64,000 nucleotides of DNA from JAGXRK01 sp963714415 (lineage in GTDB: Bacteria; Bacteroidota; Ignavibacteria; Ignavibacteriales; Ignavibacteriaceae). Shown here piece after piece: positions 54,687 through 62,659 of the stretch (position 1 is the stretch's first letter; the number at the start of each line of letters is the position of its first letter). The DNA lies in the NCBI GenBank assembly GCA_963714415.1, contig CAVQOL010000001.1, positions 186,001 to 250,000 of the forward strand, written 5' to 3'. The notes under the pieces are model-generated. The model ran no database searches and was not told where the DNA came from. It was given only the letters and a program-made list of their open reading frames with translations. The translations under genes were made by a program, and so were the position numbers.

Positions 54687-55232
54687 TTAAGACTCAATTC
54701 CCTTTCTTGATAAAACTCCATCCTGATAATAATGTTTTATTTCTTTCATCTCAGTTACAAGATCGGCTCGTTCGAGTAACTTATCGGGACAGTATCGCCC
54801 GGTAAGAATCAATTCAACACTATCGGGTTTTTGTTTTATAAAAGTAAGTACTTCTTCGTCGTTGAATAAACCAAAATAAATTGAAACACAAATTTCGTCA
54901 AGAATAATTATATCAAAATTCCCGCTCAGCATTTTAGCTTTTGCTTTAGCTAAGCCGCGGCGCGCTTTATCAATTTCTGTTTTATCGGGAAGTTCTTTTC
55001 GGTAAACAAAATCGTCGCCGCAGAATTGTTCTATTGTAATCCAATCCTTGAGATGTTTTAGACTATTTAATTCATTATATGGATATTCTTTCATGAATTG
55101 GGCAATGTAAGTTTTAAGTCCGTATCCAGCCGCGCGAACTGCTTGTCCGATTGCAGCAGTGGTCTTTCCTTTACCGTTTCCGGTATAAATCTGAACAAAA
55201 CCTTTTTCTAGTTTAATTTTGTCTGAGTTCAT
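54687..55232 (-). CDS. cobO: Cob(I)alamin adenosyltransferase (CobO/BtuR type)
   Basis: 181 residues from ATG 55232, which gives the family start KGFVQIYTGNGKGKTTAAIGQAVRA (P-loop GNGKGKTT near residues 17-24). DIIILDEICVSIYFGL is the Walker B equivalent, and ELILTGRYCPDKLLERADLVTEM follows. It adenosylates corrinoids to make coenzyme B12. No other cobalamin genes lie nearby. Confidence 0.92.
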   Translation of the reverse strand: MNSDKIKLEKGFVQIYTGNGKGKTTAAIGQAVRAAGYGLKTYIAQFMKEYPYNELNSLKHLKDWITIEQFCGDDFVYRKELPDKTEIDKARRGLAKAKAKMLSGNFDIIILDEICVSIYFGLFNDEEVLTFIKQKPDSVELILTGRYCPDKLLERADLVTEMKEIKHYYQDGVLSRKGIES

Positions 55233-55321
55233 AACAATTATCTTCTTTCCGGAAAATGTAAACCATAGCAAGTATGATTAGTGACTTATAATCAATCATT
55301 TTATTAATAAGTTCATAAAAA

Positions 55322-56266
55322 TTACGGCTGAATAGTAAACGTTTGTCCTATATCATCCAAGCCAAGTTTAATATTATAATTCACCACCGATTCTTTTAAC
55401 CAATTAAGCGGTTCTAATATTGGTTCGGTTCCTTGTTTAAATGTTTTCGTATGAATTGGAATAAAATACTTTGCTTTAAGATGTTCCTCCGCCATAATCA
55501 ATGCTTCTTCCGGATTACAATGATTCCTTCTCCAAGGCTGATAAGCACCGATAGGCATTATTGCGATCTCAATATTTTGATCATCATAAGGTTTAAATTT
55601 CTCAGACATTGCAGTATCACCGCCGAATAAAATTTTCTTTCCATCTAGTTCTAGCAAATAAGCATTATAGCTTCTTCCGTTATCCATATAACCCTTTGAG
55701 CGATCTCTTTCCCACGGGTAACGCCAGCCAAAATGTTTTGTTTCAATAGCTGTGAATTTTATTCCCAATAATTCTAGTCTGTCATTCCAATCCATTTCCT
55801 GAAGAGATTTCCACTTCAAATCTTCAATCACATCTTTTGTATTGTATGCAGTAATACAGTCAATCTGATAGTTATATTTTGATGTGATGTCTGAAAGAGT
55901 TTCATAGTCCATATGATCAAAATGCGCATGTGAAAGAAGAATGAGATTGGGTTGGGGAATTTCATCAATAGTTAGTGCGGGGTGAGTAAGTCTGCTCGGT
56001 CCCCAGGTAAGTCCAAGAAAATGCAACCCTACTCTTTCATATAAAACTGGATCAGTAAGAATAATTTTTCCGTAAAAATTAATTAGAACGGTTGAGTGAC
56101 CAATCCAGGCAATGTTTATTTCATTATCCTTCCATGTATCAGGATTCGGTTTGAATTCGGGAAGCTGTGCAGCTTCGGTTTGATCATAATTTTTTATAAA
56201 ATGCGGAAGGATTAAAGATCCCGACAGCAGAGTAATTCCGCGTTTTATAAAATTTCTTCTTTTCAT
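55322..56266 (-). CDS. MBL-fold hydrolase (UlaG/NAPE-PLD-like) with possible Tat signal
   Basis: 314 residues. The N-terminus MKRRNFIKRGITLLSG has a twin-arginine-like pattern (RRNFIK). The metal site starts with HAHFDHMD (residues 113-120). IAWIGHSTVLINF, TDPV, WGPSRLTHP and LFGGDTAMS are typical of the UlaG/NAPE-PLD-like branch. IHTKTFKQG near the end supplies a late histidine. It probably hydrolyses a phosphodiester or lactone. The substrate is unknown. Confidence 0.83.
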   Translation of the reverse strand: MKRRNFIKRGITLLSGSLILPHFIKNYDQTEAAQLPEFKPNPDTWKDNEINIAWIGHSTVLINFYGKIILTDPVLYERVGLHFLGLTWGPSRLTHPALTIDEIPQPNLILLSHAHFDHMDYETLSDITSKYNYQIDCITAYNTKDVIEDLKWKSLQEMDWNDRLELLGIKFTAIETKHFGWRYPWERDRSKGYMDNGRSYNAYLLELDGKKILFGGDTAMSEKFKPYDDQNIEIAIMPIGAYQPWRRNHCNPEEALIMAEEHLKAKYFIPIHTKTFKQGTEPILEPLNWLKESVVNYNIKLGLDDIGQTFTIQP

Positions 56267-56413
56267 TTAATCATGCATAGATTTTTTACAAAGATATTTA
56301 TTCTATTAAGATTAATTCAACAACAAATAAATTCTAAGGTAATTTCGTTTCAATTAAATAGTTAATGATTTGTTTGTCTTTTATTTTTTCACGGAATGGT
56401 TAGTGACTATTCT

Positions 56414-57181
56414 TTACTTTTTCTTTAAATGATCAACAATGACGGGTAAAATTTTGCCTGACTCACCAAAAAATGATTTGTCACAAATGGATGAAACTTC
56501 TGTTTCCTCAATATTAACTTCAACGATGAATGCACCGCTTTTCTTTGCTGTATAAACCAATCCGGCTGCGGGATAAACTACTGCAGATGTACCGACGACA
56601 AAAAGCATGTCACAACTACGTGCAGCTTCTTCACCACTAAGAAATTGATCTTCAGGAAGGAATTCACCAAACCAAACAACATCCGGACGAATCAATCCGC
56701 CGCATTTACATTTGGGAACACCACCGGAGAAATCCAGTTCCTCATTGTAAAATGTATTACAGTTAATGCAATAATTTCTTTCAATGTTTCCGTGGAGTTC
56801 ATAAATATTTTTACTTCCGGCTCGCCGATGAAGGTTATCTATATTCTGAGTAACAACGGTAACATCTTCAAGCAGGTCTTGCATTTTTGCAATTGCAAGA
56901 TGACCGGCATTTGGTTTTGCTTCGTGAATAATTTTTTTTCGGTGATTGTACCATTCCCATACCATTTGCGGGTTACGCATAAATGCATTAAAGTTTGCAA
57001 GTTCCTCTGGTTTGAGCTTATTCCATATTCCGTCCTTACCGCGAAAGGTTGGAATACCGCTTTCTGCAGAAATGCCTGCCCCGGTAAAGAACACAATTCT
57101 TTTAGATTCAGACAGCTTATCTAAAAATGTCTCATCCAACCCTCCCCACGCGGGAGGGTTGTTAAATTCTTTTGATGACAT
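56414..57181 (-). CDS. cobB: NAD-dependent deacylase, sirtuin family
   Basis: 255 residues. FTGAGISAESGIPTFRG (residues 32-48) binds NAD, TQNIDNLH (111-118) and ELHGN with catalytic His130 follow. The zinc site is Cys138/141 and Cys158/160. Tyr78 and Arg81 (WYNHR) form the YxxR motif that in SIRT5-like sirtuins reads succinyl or malonyl lysine, so desuccinylase activity is plausible besides deacetylation. Confidence 0.92.
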   Translation of the reverse strand: MSSKEFNNPPAWGGLDETFLDKLSESKRIVFFTGAGISAESGIPTFRGKDGIWNKLKPEELANFNAFMRNPQMVWEWYNHRKKIIHEAKPNAGHLAIAKMQDLLEDVTVVTQNIDNLHRRAGSKNIYELHGNIERNYCINCNTFYNEELDFSGGVPKCKCGGLIRPDVVWFGEFLPEDQFLSGEEAARSCDMLFVVGTSAVVYPAAGLVYTAKKSGAFIVEVNIEETEVSSICDKSFFGESGKILPVIVDHLKKK

Positions 57182-57193
57182 TGTAACAGTTTT

Positions 57194-57970
57194 TTATTCG
57201 TCTTTTATTTCTTCTAGCAGTTGTTTTGCTTCGGTTAAAAATTTTCCATCATCTTCATCTGTAACCGGAGCTTTTTCAATTTTTAATAATGTTTCTCTTG
57301 CTTTGTCATATTCGTCCTCCTCTATATAAGCTTTTGCAAGATCTAGATAAAACATTCTAAAGTTTGGTTTTAATTTAACAGCAGTTTCTAATAATCGAAT
57401 TGATTCATCCATATCGCCCCAGCCAAGTCCAAGAGGTAATCTAATCAAGTATGCTTTTTCACAAACCTTCATATGTGTTCTTCCTAAAACATAATGAGCA
57501 AGTGCCTGAACATAGTTTCCGCCATTACCAATCTGAATTGCTTTTTCACAATCTGCTCTAACGTCTTTTACAGTTCCGATTGCCGAAAATACTCCTTCGA
57601 ACAAAGCTATTCTGCCGTTTGCAATTGATCTTCTTACATAAGTTATCGCCTGATCGGGGGCAAGCTTTACTGATCTATCGGCATAATCAAGTGCTTTTTT
57701 ATATAACTTTTCTTGTTCGTCTTTTTGTGCATCTGTTTTGTCGGGCAAATGTTCAGCATAGTCTATGTACGAGCGGCTTATTCTCCAGAGAACTTCATAG
57801 TTGTCAGGAAATTTTTTTTCTGCCTCAAGTAAAACTTCCAGAGCTTTTTGATTTTTAAATTCTGCAACTAATTTATCTCCTTCGCTAATCATTTCTTCAA
57901 CCGTTTGTGTGAAGATCTGAGTAAAGGGAATCAAAAGAAGAATAAAGATAAACCGGATAAAATGTTTCAT
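57194..57970 (-). CDS. Exported TPR-repeat protein
   Basis: 258 residues with signal peptide (IRFIFILLLIPFTQIFTQ). TPR-like helix pairs run along the chain (ALEVLLEAEKKFPDNYEVLWRISRSY, KALDYADRSVKLAPDQAITYVRRS, RMFYLDLAKAYIEEDEYDKARETLLKIE). It resembles the regulator of microtubule dynamics-like TPR family found in this phylum. It is a scaffold with unknown partners, lying 12 nt upstream of the sirtuin gene. Confidence 0.8.
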   Translation of the reverse strand: MKHFIRFIFILLLIPFTQIFTQTVEEMISEGDKLVAEFKNQKALEVLLEAEKKFPDNYEVLWRISRSYIDYAEHLPDKTDAQKDEQEKLYKKALDYADRSVKLAPDQAITYVRRSIANGRIALFEGVFSAIGTVKDVRADCEKAIQIGNGGNYVQALAHYVLGRTHMKVCEKAYLIRLPLGLGWGDMDESIRLLETAVKLKPNFRMFYLDLAKAYIEEDEYDKARETLLKIEKAPVTDEDDGKFLTEAKQLLEEIKDE

Positions 57971-57985
57971 GGTATGTTTCCTTCC

Positions 57986-58984
57986 TTAATCAAATAGTGA
58001 TTTGTTTTCGTTGGATTTATTTTCAATTCCGTGATTGTAAAGATCTGTTCCGGCAAGCCCAATAAATTTTGTCCATTGGCTGTTCGGTTTTGCTTCAGAT
58101 ACAAGTGACGTTTTGTATGCATTAACTTTGGCACTTAATTCGTCAGCATGATAAAGAGTTATTGCCTCAAGTGTTTTGGGAACAACCGGTGAAGCGTGCT
58201 CAAGTTTTCCCTGATGACTTAAAATTAAATGAAGCAGATTTGTCTTTAATTCATCAGGAAAATCATTCATTTTATTTATTTCATCATTTACAATTATTGC
58301 AGCAATGACCATATGCCCGAGTAATTTTCCTTTGTCGGTATATTCGAAAGCGGAATCAAAACTTAACTCTTCTATTTTGCCAAAGTCATGAAGCATTGCA
58401 CCTGCAATTAAAAGATCACGATTTATTTCAGGATGAACATCACACATCAAATCACAGATTTTTATTATTTCAAGTGTGTGTTCTATAAGTCCGCTAAGAT
58501 AAGCATGGTGCCACATCTTGCCTGCAGGAGCAGAAGAATATTTTTTTAATCTTTCTTCATTAAAAATATTATTGAGCAGAGATTGAATTTGAGAGTTGTT
58601 AATGTTTTTCATTCGCTTGCTGAATTCATCAAGCATTTCATTTAAATTGCGTTTTGATTTGGCAAGAAAATCTGCGGGTAAAACATTCTCTGATTGTTTA
58701 GGAATTCGAATTGAATCAATTTTTATTTGTGCATTACCCTGATACTCATCAATTGATCCTTTTATCTTTACAATATCACCAACAGTCAGAGAGTCTCTGA
58801 AAGATTTAAAGGAAGAATTGTCATCCCAGAGATTTGCAGATAAATTAGTGCTCTTGTCACCAAGTTCAAGCGAAAGAAATTCTTTTCCGCTCTTGGTTAA
58901 GCGTATTTCACACTTCTTAACCAATAAGAAATGGTCAACAGCATCGCCCTTAGATAATGACACAAGTTCGGATTGATTAACCAT
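57986..58984 (-). CDS. YhaM-like OB-HD domain 3'-5' exoribonuclease
   Basis: 332 residues. The N-terminal OB domain (FLLVKKCEIRLTKSGKEFLSLELGDKST, GDIVKIKGSIDEYQGNAQIKID) is followed by an HD phosphohydrolase domain (MWHHAYLSGLIEHTLEII, GAMLHDFGKIEEL with the HD pair, LLHLILSHQGKLEHASPVVPKTLEAI). This is the order seen in YhaM/CBF1, which trims RNA from the 3' end with Mn2+. Slightly longer than the Bacillus protein. Confidence 0.86.
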   Translation of the reverse strand: MVNQSELVSLSKGDAVDHFLLVKKCEIRLTKSGKEFLSLELGDKSTNLSANLWDDNSSFKSFRDSLTVGDIVKIKGSIDEYQGNAQIKIDSIRIPKQSENVLPADFLAKSKRNLNEMLDEFSKRMKNINNSQIQSLLNNIFNEERLKKYSSAPAGKMWHHAYLSGLIEHTLEIIKICDLMCDVHPEINRDLLIAGAMLHDFGKIEELSFDSAFEYTDKGKLLGHMVIAAIIVNDEINKMNDFPDELKTNLLHLILSHQGKLEHASPVVPKTLEAITLYHADELSAKVNAYKTSLVSEAKPNSQWTKFIGLAGTDLYNHGIENKSNENKSLFD

Positions 58985-59048
58985 TTAACTCCGATGTTTA
59001 TTAGCCTAAATCAAACTTATAAAAAACTATGATTAAAAGTAACTGAAA

Positions 59049-59552
59049 TCATTCTATTATTCTTTCAACGCTTTCTTTTGGCAGATATGCAATAATGGTT
59101 CTATTGAGCAATTCAACAGTTACTGCAAGAGTTTTTCCTTCTGTTCCAGAACGGACGATTCCAATTACACCGGCAAAAGGACCTTCTTTAATTTCGACTT
59201 TAGTTCCGTTTACCAATCCTTCATAGACAAAATATTCAGCTTTATAATCCAGCATCCTCTTCAAGTTTTCTATTTGCCAATCAGGAATAACCGCAGGTCT
59301 TCGATGTTCAGAAAGACATCTGATAATAGAAGTCTGTTCAAGTGCCGCTAATCTTTCAGCCTCATTTGCATAAATAAAAATATAACTTCGTAAAACCGGC
59401 TCGGAAATTTTCTTTTTTCTGTCGCTCCACTGTTTTACTTTATTTACCACAGGCAGATAGCTGTTAACACCGATCATTTTTAACTGCTCTTCAGCTTTAA
59501 ACTCGTGTCTTGGCTTTGTAAAAAGAGCAAACCAATGTTTTGCATCGTTCAT
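59049..59552 (-). CDS. NusG-like UpxY/RfaH-type transcription antiterminator
   Basis: 167 residues. The NGN domain starts KHWFALFTKPRHEFKAEEQLKMIGVNSYLPVV and carries SYIFIYANEAERLAALEQTSIIRCL. The C-terminal KOW domain (GTKVEIKEGPFAGVIGIVRS) is complete. Specialised NusG paralogues of this kind in Bacteroidetes (UpxY) promote read-through of surface-polysaccharide operons. It is encoded 12 nt downstream of UDP-glucose dehydrogenase, supporting that role. Confidence 0.87.
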   Translation of the reverse strand: MNDAKHWFALFTKPRHEFKAEEQLKMIGVNSYLPVVNKVKQWSDRKKKISEPVLRSYIFIYANEAERLAALEQTSIIRCLSEHRRPAVIPDWQIENLKRMLDYKAEYFVYEGLVNGTKVEIKEGPFAGVIGIVRSGTEGKTLAVTVELLNRTIIAYLPKESVERIIE

Positions 59553-59564
59553 CAGGTCTGATAT

Positions 59565-60896
59565 TTATTTATTAATATCCTGTCTGCCAATCGAATAATA
59601 AGTTATTTTCAAGTCGCTCATTTTATCCGTGTCGTATAGATTCCTGCCATCAAATATAACCGGATTTTTAAGTAAAGATTTAACGCGATCAAAATCCGGA
59701 TTTCTGAATTCATTCCATTCAGTAACAATAAGTAAAGCATCTGCATCTTTAAGTGCATCGTAAGCATTTTCAGTGTATTCTGTTATATTACCTAACACTG
59801 CTTTTGTTGAAACAATAGCTTCGGGATCGTAAGCCGCAACCTCAGCGCCTTGTGCTTTCAATAGTTTAATAAGATGATGTGCTGGAGCCTCACGAACATC
59901 ATCGGTGTTTGGTTTGAAAGCGAGTCCCCAAAGTGCAAACTTCTTACCCTTAAGATCGGCATTGAAATGATTTTTTATTTTATCTAAGAAGTGAAGTATT
60001 TGTTTCTTGTTTACGTCAATTACTGATTTAAGAATTTTAAAGTCATATTTGTTTTCGTTTGCTGTGTTAATAAGCGCCATTACGTCCTTGGGAAAACAGG
60101 AGCCTCCGAATCCAACTCCAGGAAACAAAAATCTTTTTCCAATTCTGGAATCAGAACCAATACCAATTCTAACCTTATCAACATTAGCACCTGTAAGTTC
60201 ACAAAGAATCGCAATCTCGTTCATAAAGGATATTTTAGTTGCAAGAAATGAATTAGATGCATACTTAGTCATTTCTGCAGATTTTTCATCCATAAAGTAA
60301 ATCGGATTTCCGGAACGTAAAAATGGTTCGTACAATTGTTCCATCAGTTGTCTTGATTTTTCATTGCTTGTTCCTATTACAACTCTTTCTGGTTTCATAA
60401 AATCTTCAACCGCAAAGCCTTCACGCAAAAATTCCGGATTGGATGCAACGTCAAAATCAAATTCTGCTGCATTCTTTTTAATAGCTGCACGGACTTTTTC
60501 GCTTGTTCCAACAGGAACGGTGCTTTTATCAACTATTAACTTAAATCCTATATTAGGCTCTGATTTAAAGAAATGTCCAAGATCATCAGCAACTTTAAGA
60601 ATGTATTTCAGATCGGCAGCACCATCTCCATCCTGTGGCGTTGGAAGGCAAAGAAATACAATTGCTGATTCTCTTACAGCCTGATGAAGATCTGTTGTAA
60701 AATGAAGTCTTCCCTTTTTTATGTTTCTATCAAATAAAGTATCAAGACCGGGCTCGTAAATCGGGACTTGACCATTTTTCATTTTTTCAACTTTCTTTGC
60801 ATCAATATCCACGCAAAAAACATTATTTCCGGTTTCAGAAAAGCACGTTCCTGTAACCAATCCAACATATCCTGTTCCTACAACAGCAATATTCAC
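59565..60896 (-). CDS. ugd: UDP-glucose/GDP-mannose 6-dehydrogenase
   Basis: 443 residues, full length. The Rossmann GTGYVGLVTG is at residues 7-16, FLCLPTPQDGDGAADL follows, and the catalytic Cys is in FGGSCFPKD near residue 261. KFALWGLAFKPNTDDVREAPA opens the C-terminal domain. It oxidises a sugar nucleotide twice to the uronic acid for exopolysaccharide. The motif set favours UDP-glucose as substrate. Confidence 0.92.
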   Translation of the reverse strand: MNIAVVGTGYVGLVTGTCFSETGNNVFCVDIDAKKVEKMKNGQVPIYEPGLDTLFDRNIKKGRLHFTTDLHQAVRESAIVFLCLPTPQDGDGAADLKYILKVADDLGHFFKSEPNIGFKLIVDKSTVPVGTSEKVRAAIKKNAAEFDFDVASNPEFLREGFAVEDFMKPERVVIGTSNEKSRQLMEQLYEPFLRSGNPIYFMDEKSAEMTKYASNSFLATKISFMNEIAILCELTGANVDKVRIGIGSDSRIGKRFLFPGVGFGGSCFPKDVMALINTANENKYDFKILKSVIDVNKKQILHFLDKIKNHFNADLKGKKFALWGLAFKPNTDDVREAPAHHLIKLLKAQGAEVAAYDPEAIVSTKAVLGNITEYTENAYDALKDADALLIVTEWNEFRNPDFDRVKSLLKNPVIFDGRNLYDTDKMSDLKITYYSIGRQDINK

Positions 60897-61009
60897 TTAA
60901 TCCTCCATATATAATTAAATCTGAGTGGTAAAAATAGTTAAAGAGCGGGATTTATGATAATTACCCGAATTGCATTACTCTCTCTTGAAACCCGATTGAA
61001 TAGGATAAA

Positions 61010-62509
61010 TCAATCCAATTCCATTACAATTTTTTCTATCAGTTGATCGGGATCAACCGGTTTAGAAAGAACTGCTCTTACGCCAAATTCATCATACGCT
61101 TTTTTTAAGGATTCATCTTGGCGGTTTAAAATTGCAATTACTGGTATGCGAAAATTCTGATCTGTTTTATAAATAGATTTCAGTAATTGAACCCCATTCA
61201 TCAAGGGGACTTCGTGAGATGATACAATTAAAGTCGGGTGCTCTTTTACTATATAATTTATTGCTTCATATCCGTTATTGGCTCCTACAATCTTAAACTC
61301 GGGAAATCTTTCTTTTATAATGCTCTCAAATAACTTGTAATCATCCGTAAGATCTTCAATGAGTAAAATTGTATTGGAAGCGCTTGGAATTGTAAAATGA
61401 AACTCACTGCCCTCATTTTCTTTAGAGTAGAACCAAATCTGACCTTTGTGCTTTTCAATAATTTCTTTTACTAAGGGTAAACCCAGTCCGGTGCCGCGCT
61501 CACCTTTTGTACCGCTTGTAGAAAACATTTTTTCGAAACGGAATAATCTTGCCTGATACTCTGGTAATATCCCCACGCCCTCATCTTTTATTATAAACTC
61601 TATCATCTCTTCGTTATAACGTTCGGCAGAAATTTCAATTACTTTACCATCCTGTGAAAATTTTATTGCGTTGCTTATAAGATTGGTAAAAGCCTGAGTC
61701 AGCAGTCTTTCATCTGCAAGAATATAAATGTTGTCGTTAATGTTAACTTTTATATCAATATTCTTTCTTATTGCATTTCCAGTAAGGGATGAAACACAAT
61801 TAAACACAACACTTTGTGCAAGTAATCGGACTGGCTCAATCTGAAGTCTGCCGGTTTGTAAACGAGACCAATCAAGCAGATAGTTAACCAACTGAAGCTG
61901 ATTTGAAGAAGAGTTGTGAATGTAATTAAGATACTCAACTTTTTCTGCTTCTGTTAAATAAGTTTCATTAAGAAGAATTTCCGTAAACCCCAATATACTT
62001 GTAAAAGGTGCTCGAAGATCATGTGAAAGTATAGAAATAAAATTGTCTTTTGCGTGATTCATTTGGGTAAGTTCTTCAAGGTGCTTCAGCAAATACTCTT
62101 CCTGATTTTTGCCGGAAGAAATATCCGTAACAATTCCTTTATAAACATTTAAATTGTCGTTCTTTTTTTCATAAACTACTTTTTCATTAACATACTTAAC
62201 CTTTCCATCTTTTGCGGTAATTCTATAAACAATATCAATTTTATTTTTATCACATTTTTCAAGTTCAGAATACATTAGTTTCACATAATTAAGATCCTCA
62301 TCGGCAACAAGTTCAAGTCCGCGTCCGTTCATCAGAATTATTTCATCAGGAGTAAAGCCGGTAATATCTTTTATCTTTTGAGAATAAAACACTTCTTCAT
62401 GATCATCCCTAGACTTCCTTACTAACCAGTAAAATGATTCATCAAAACTGGATGTAATTTCACCAAGATAATTGCTTTGATCTTCTTGAATTATTAATGT
62501 TCGTTTCAT
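61010..62509 (-). CDS. PAS hybrid histidine kinase with degenerate receiver
   Basis: 499 residues, no membrane helix. A PAS domain (about 25-130) is followed by HisKA with phospho-acceptor His in ISILSHDLRAPFTSILGF (near 164) and an ATPase domain (FTNLISNAIKFSQDG, EFIIKDEGVGI, GTGLGLPLVKEIIEKHKGQIW). A C-terminal receiver-like domain (about 382-497) keeps the acidic pocket (LLIEDLTDD) and switch lysine (LSKPVDPDQL). At the phospho-acceptor position it has TLIVSSHEVP, Ser instead of Asp, so it cannot be phosphorylated normally. Confidence 0.88.
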   Translation of the reverse strand: MKRTLIIQEDQSNYLGEITSSFDESFYWLVRKSRDDHEEVFYSQKIKDITGFTPDEIILMNGRGLELVADEDLNYVKLMYSELEKCDKNKIDIVYRITAKDGKVKYVNEKVVYEKKNDNLNVYKGIVTDISSGKNQEEYLLKHLEELTQMNHAKDNFISILSHDLRAPFTSILGFTEILLNETYLTEAEKVEYLNYIHNSSSNQLQLVNYLLDWSRLQTGRLQIEPVRLLAQSVVFNCVSSLTGNAIRKNIDIKVNINDNIYILADERLLTQAFTNLISNAIKFSQDGKVIEISAERYNEEMIEFIIKDEGVGILPEYQARLFRFEKMFSTSGTKGERGTGLGLPLVKEIIEKHKGQIWFYSKENEGSEFHFTIPSASNTILLIEDLTDDYKLFESIIKERFPEFKIVGANNGYEAINYIVKEHPTLIVSSHEVPLMNGVQLLKSIYKTDQNFRIPVIAILNRQDESLKKAYDEFGVRAVLSKPVDPDQLIEKIVMELD

Positions 62510-62659
62510 CGTATTTTTATTAAAGTATTTACTAACGTGTTTTATTTCACAACTAAATATATAAAATTAGAATCTGTAAATAAATTTATGCATCAAAAAG
62601 GCCAGATGAACTTTTATTGCCAATAAATTTGTTTATTAAGAAAATCAACAAAACGACAA

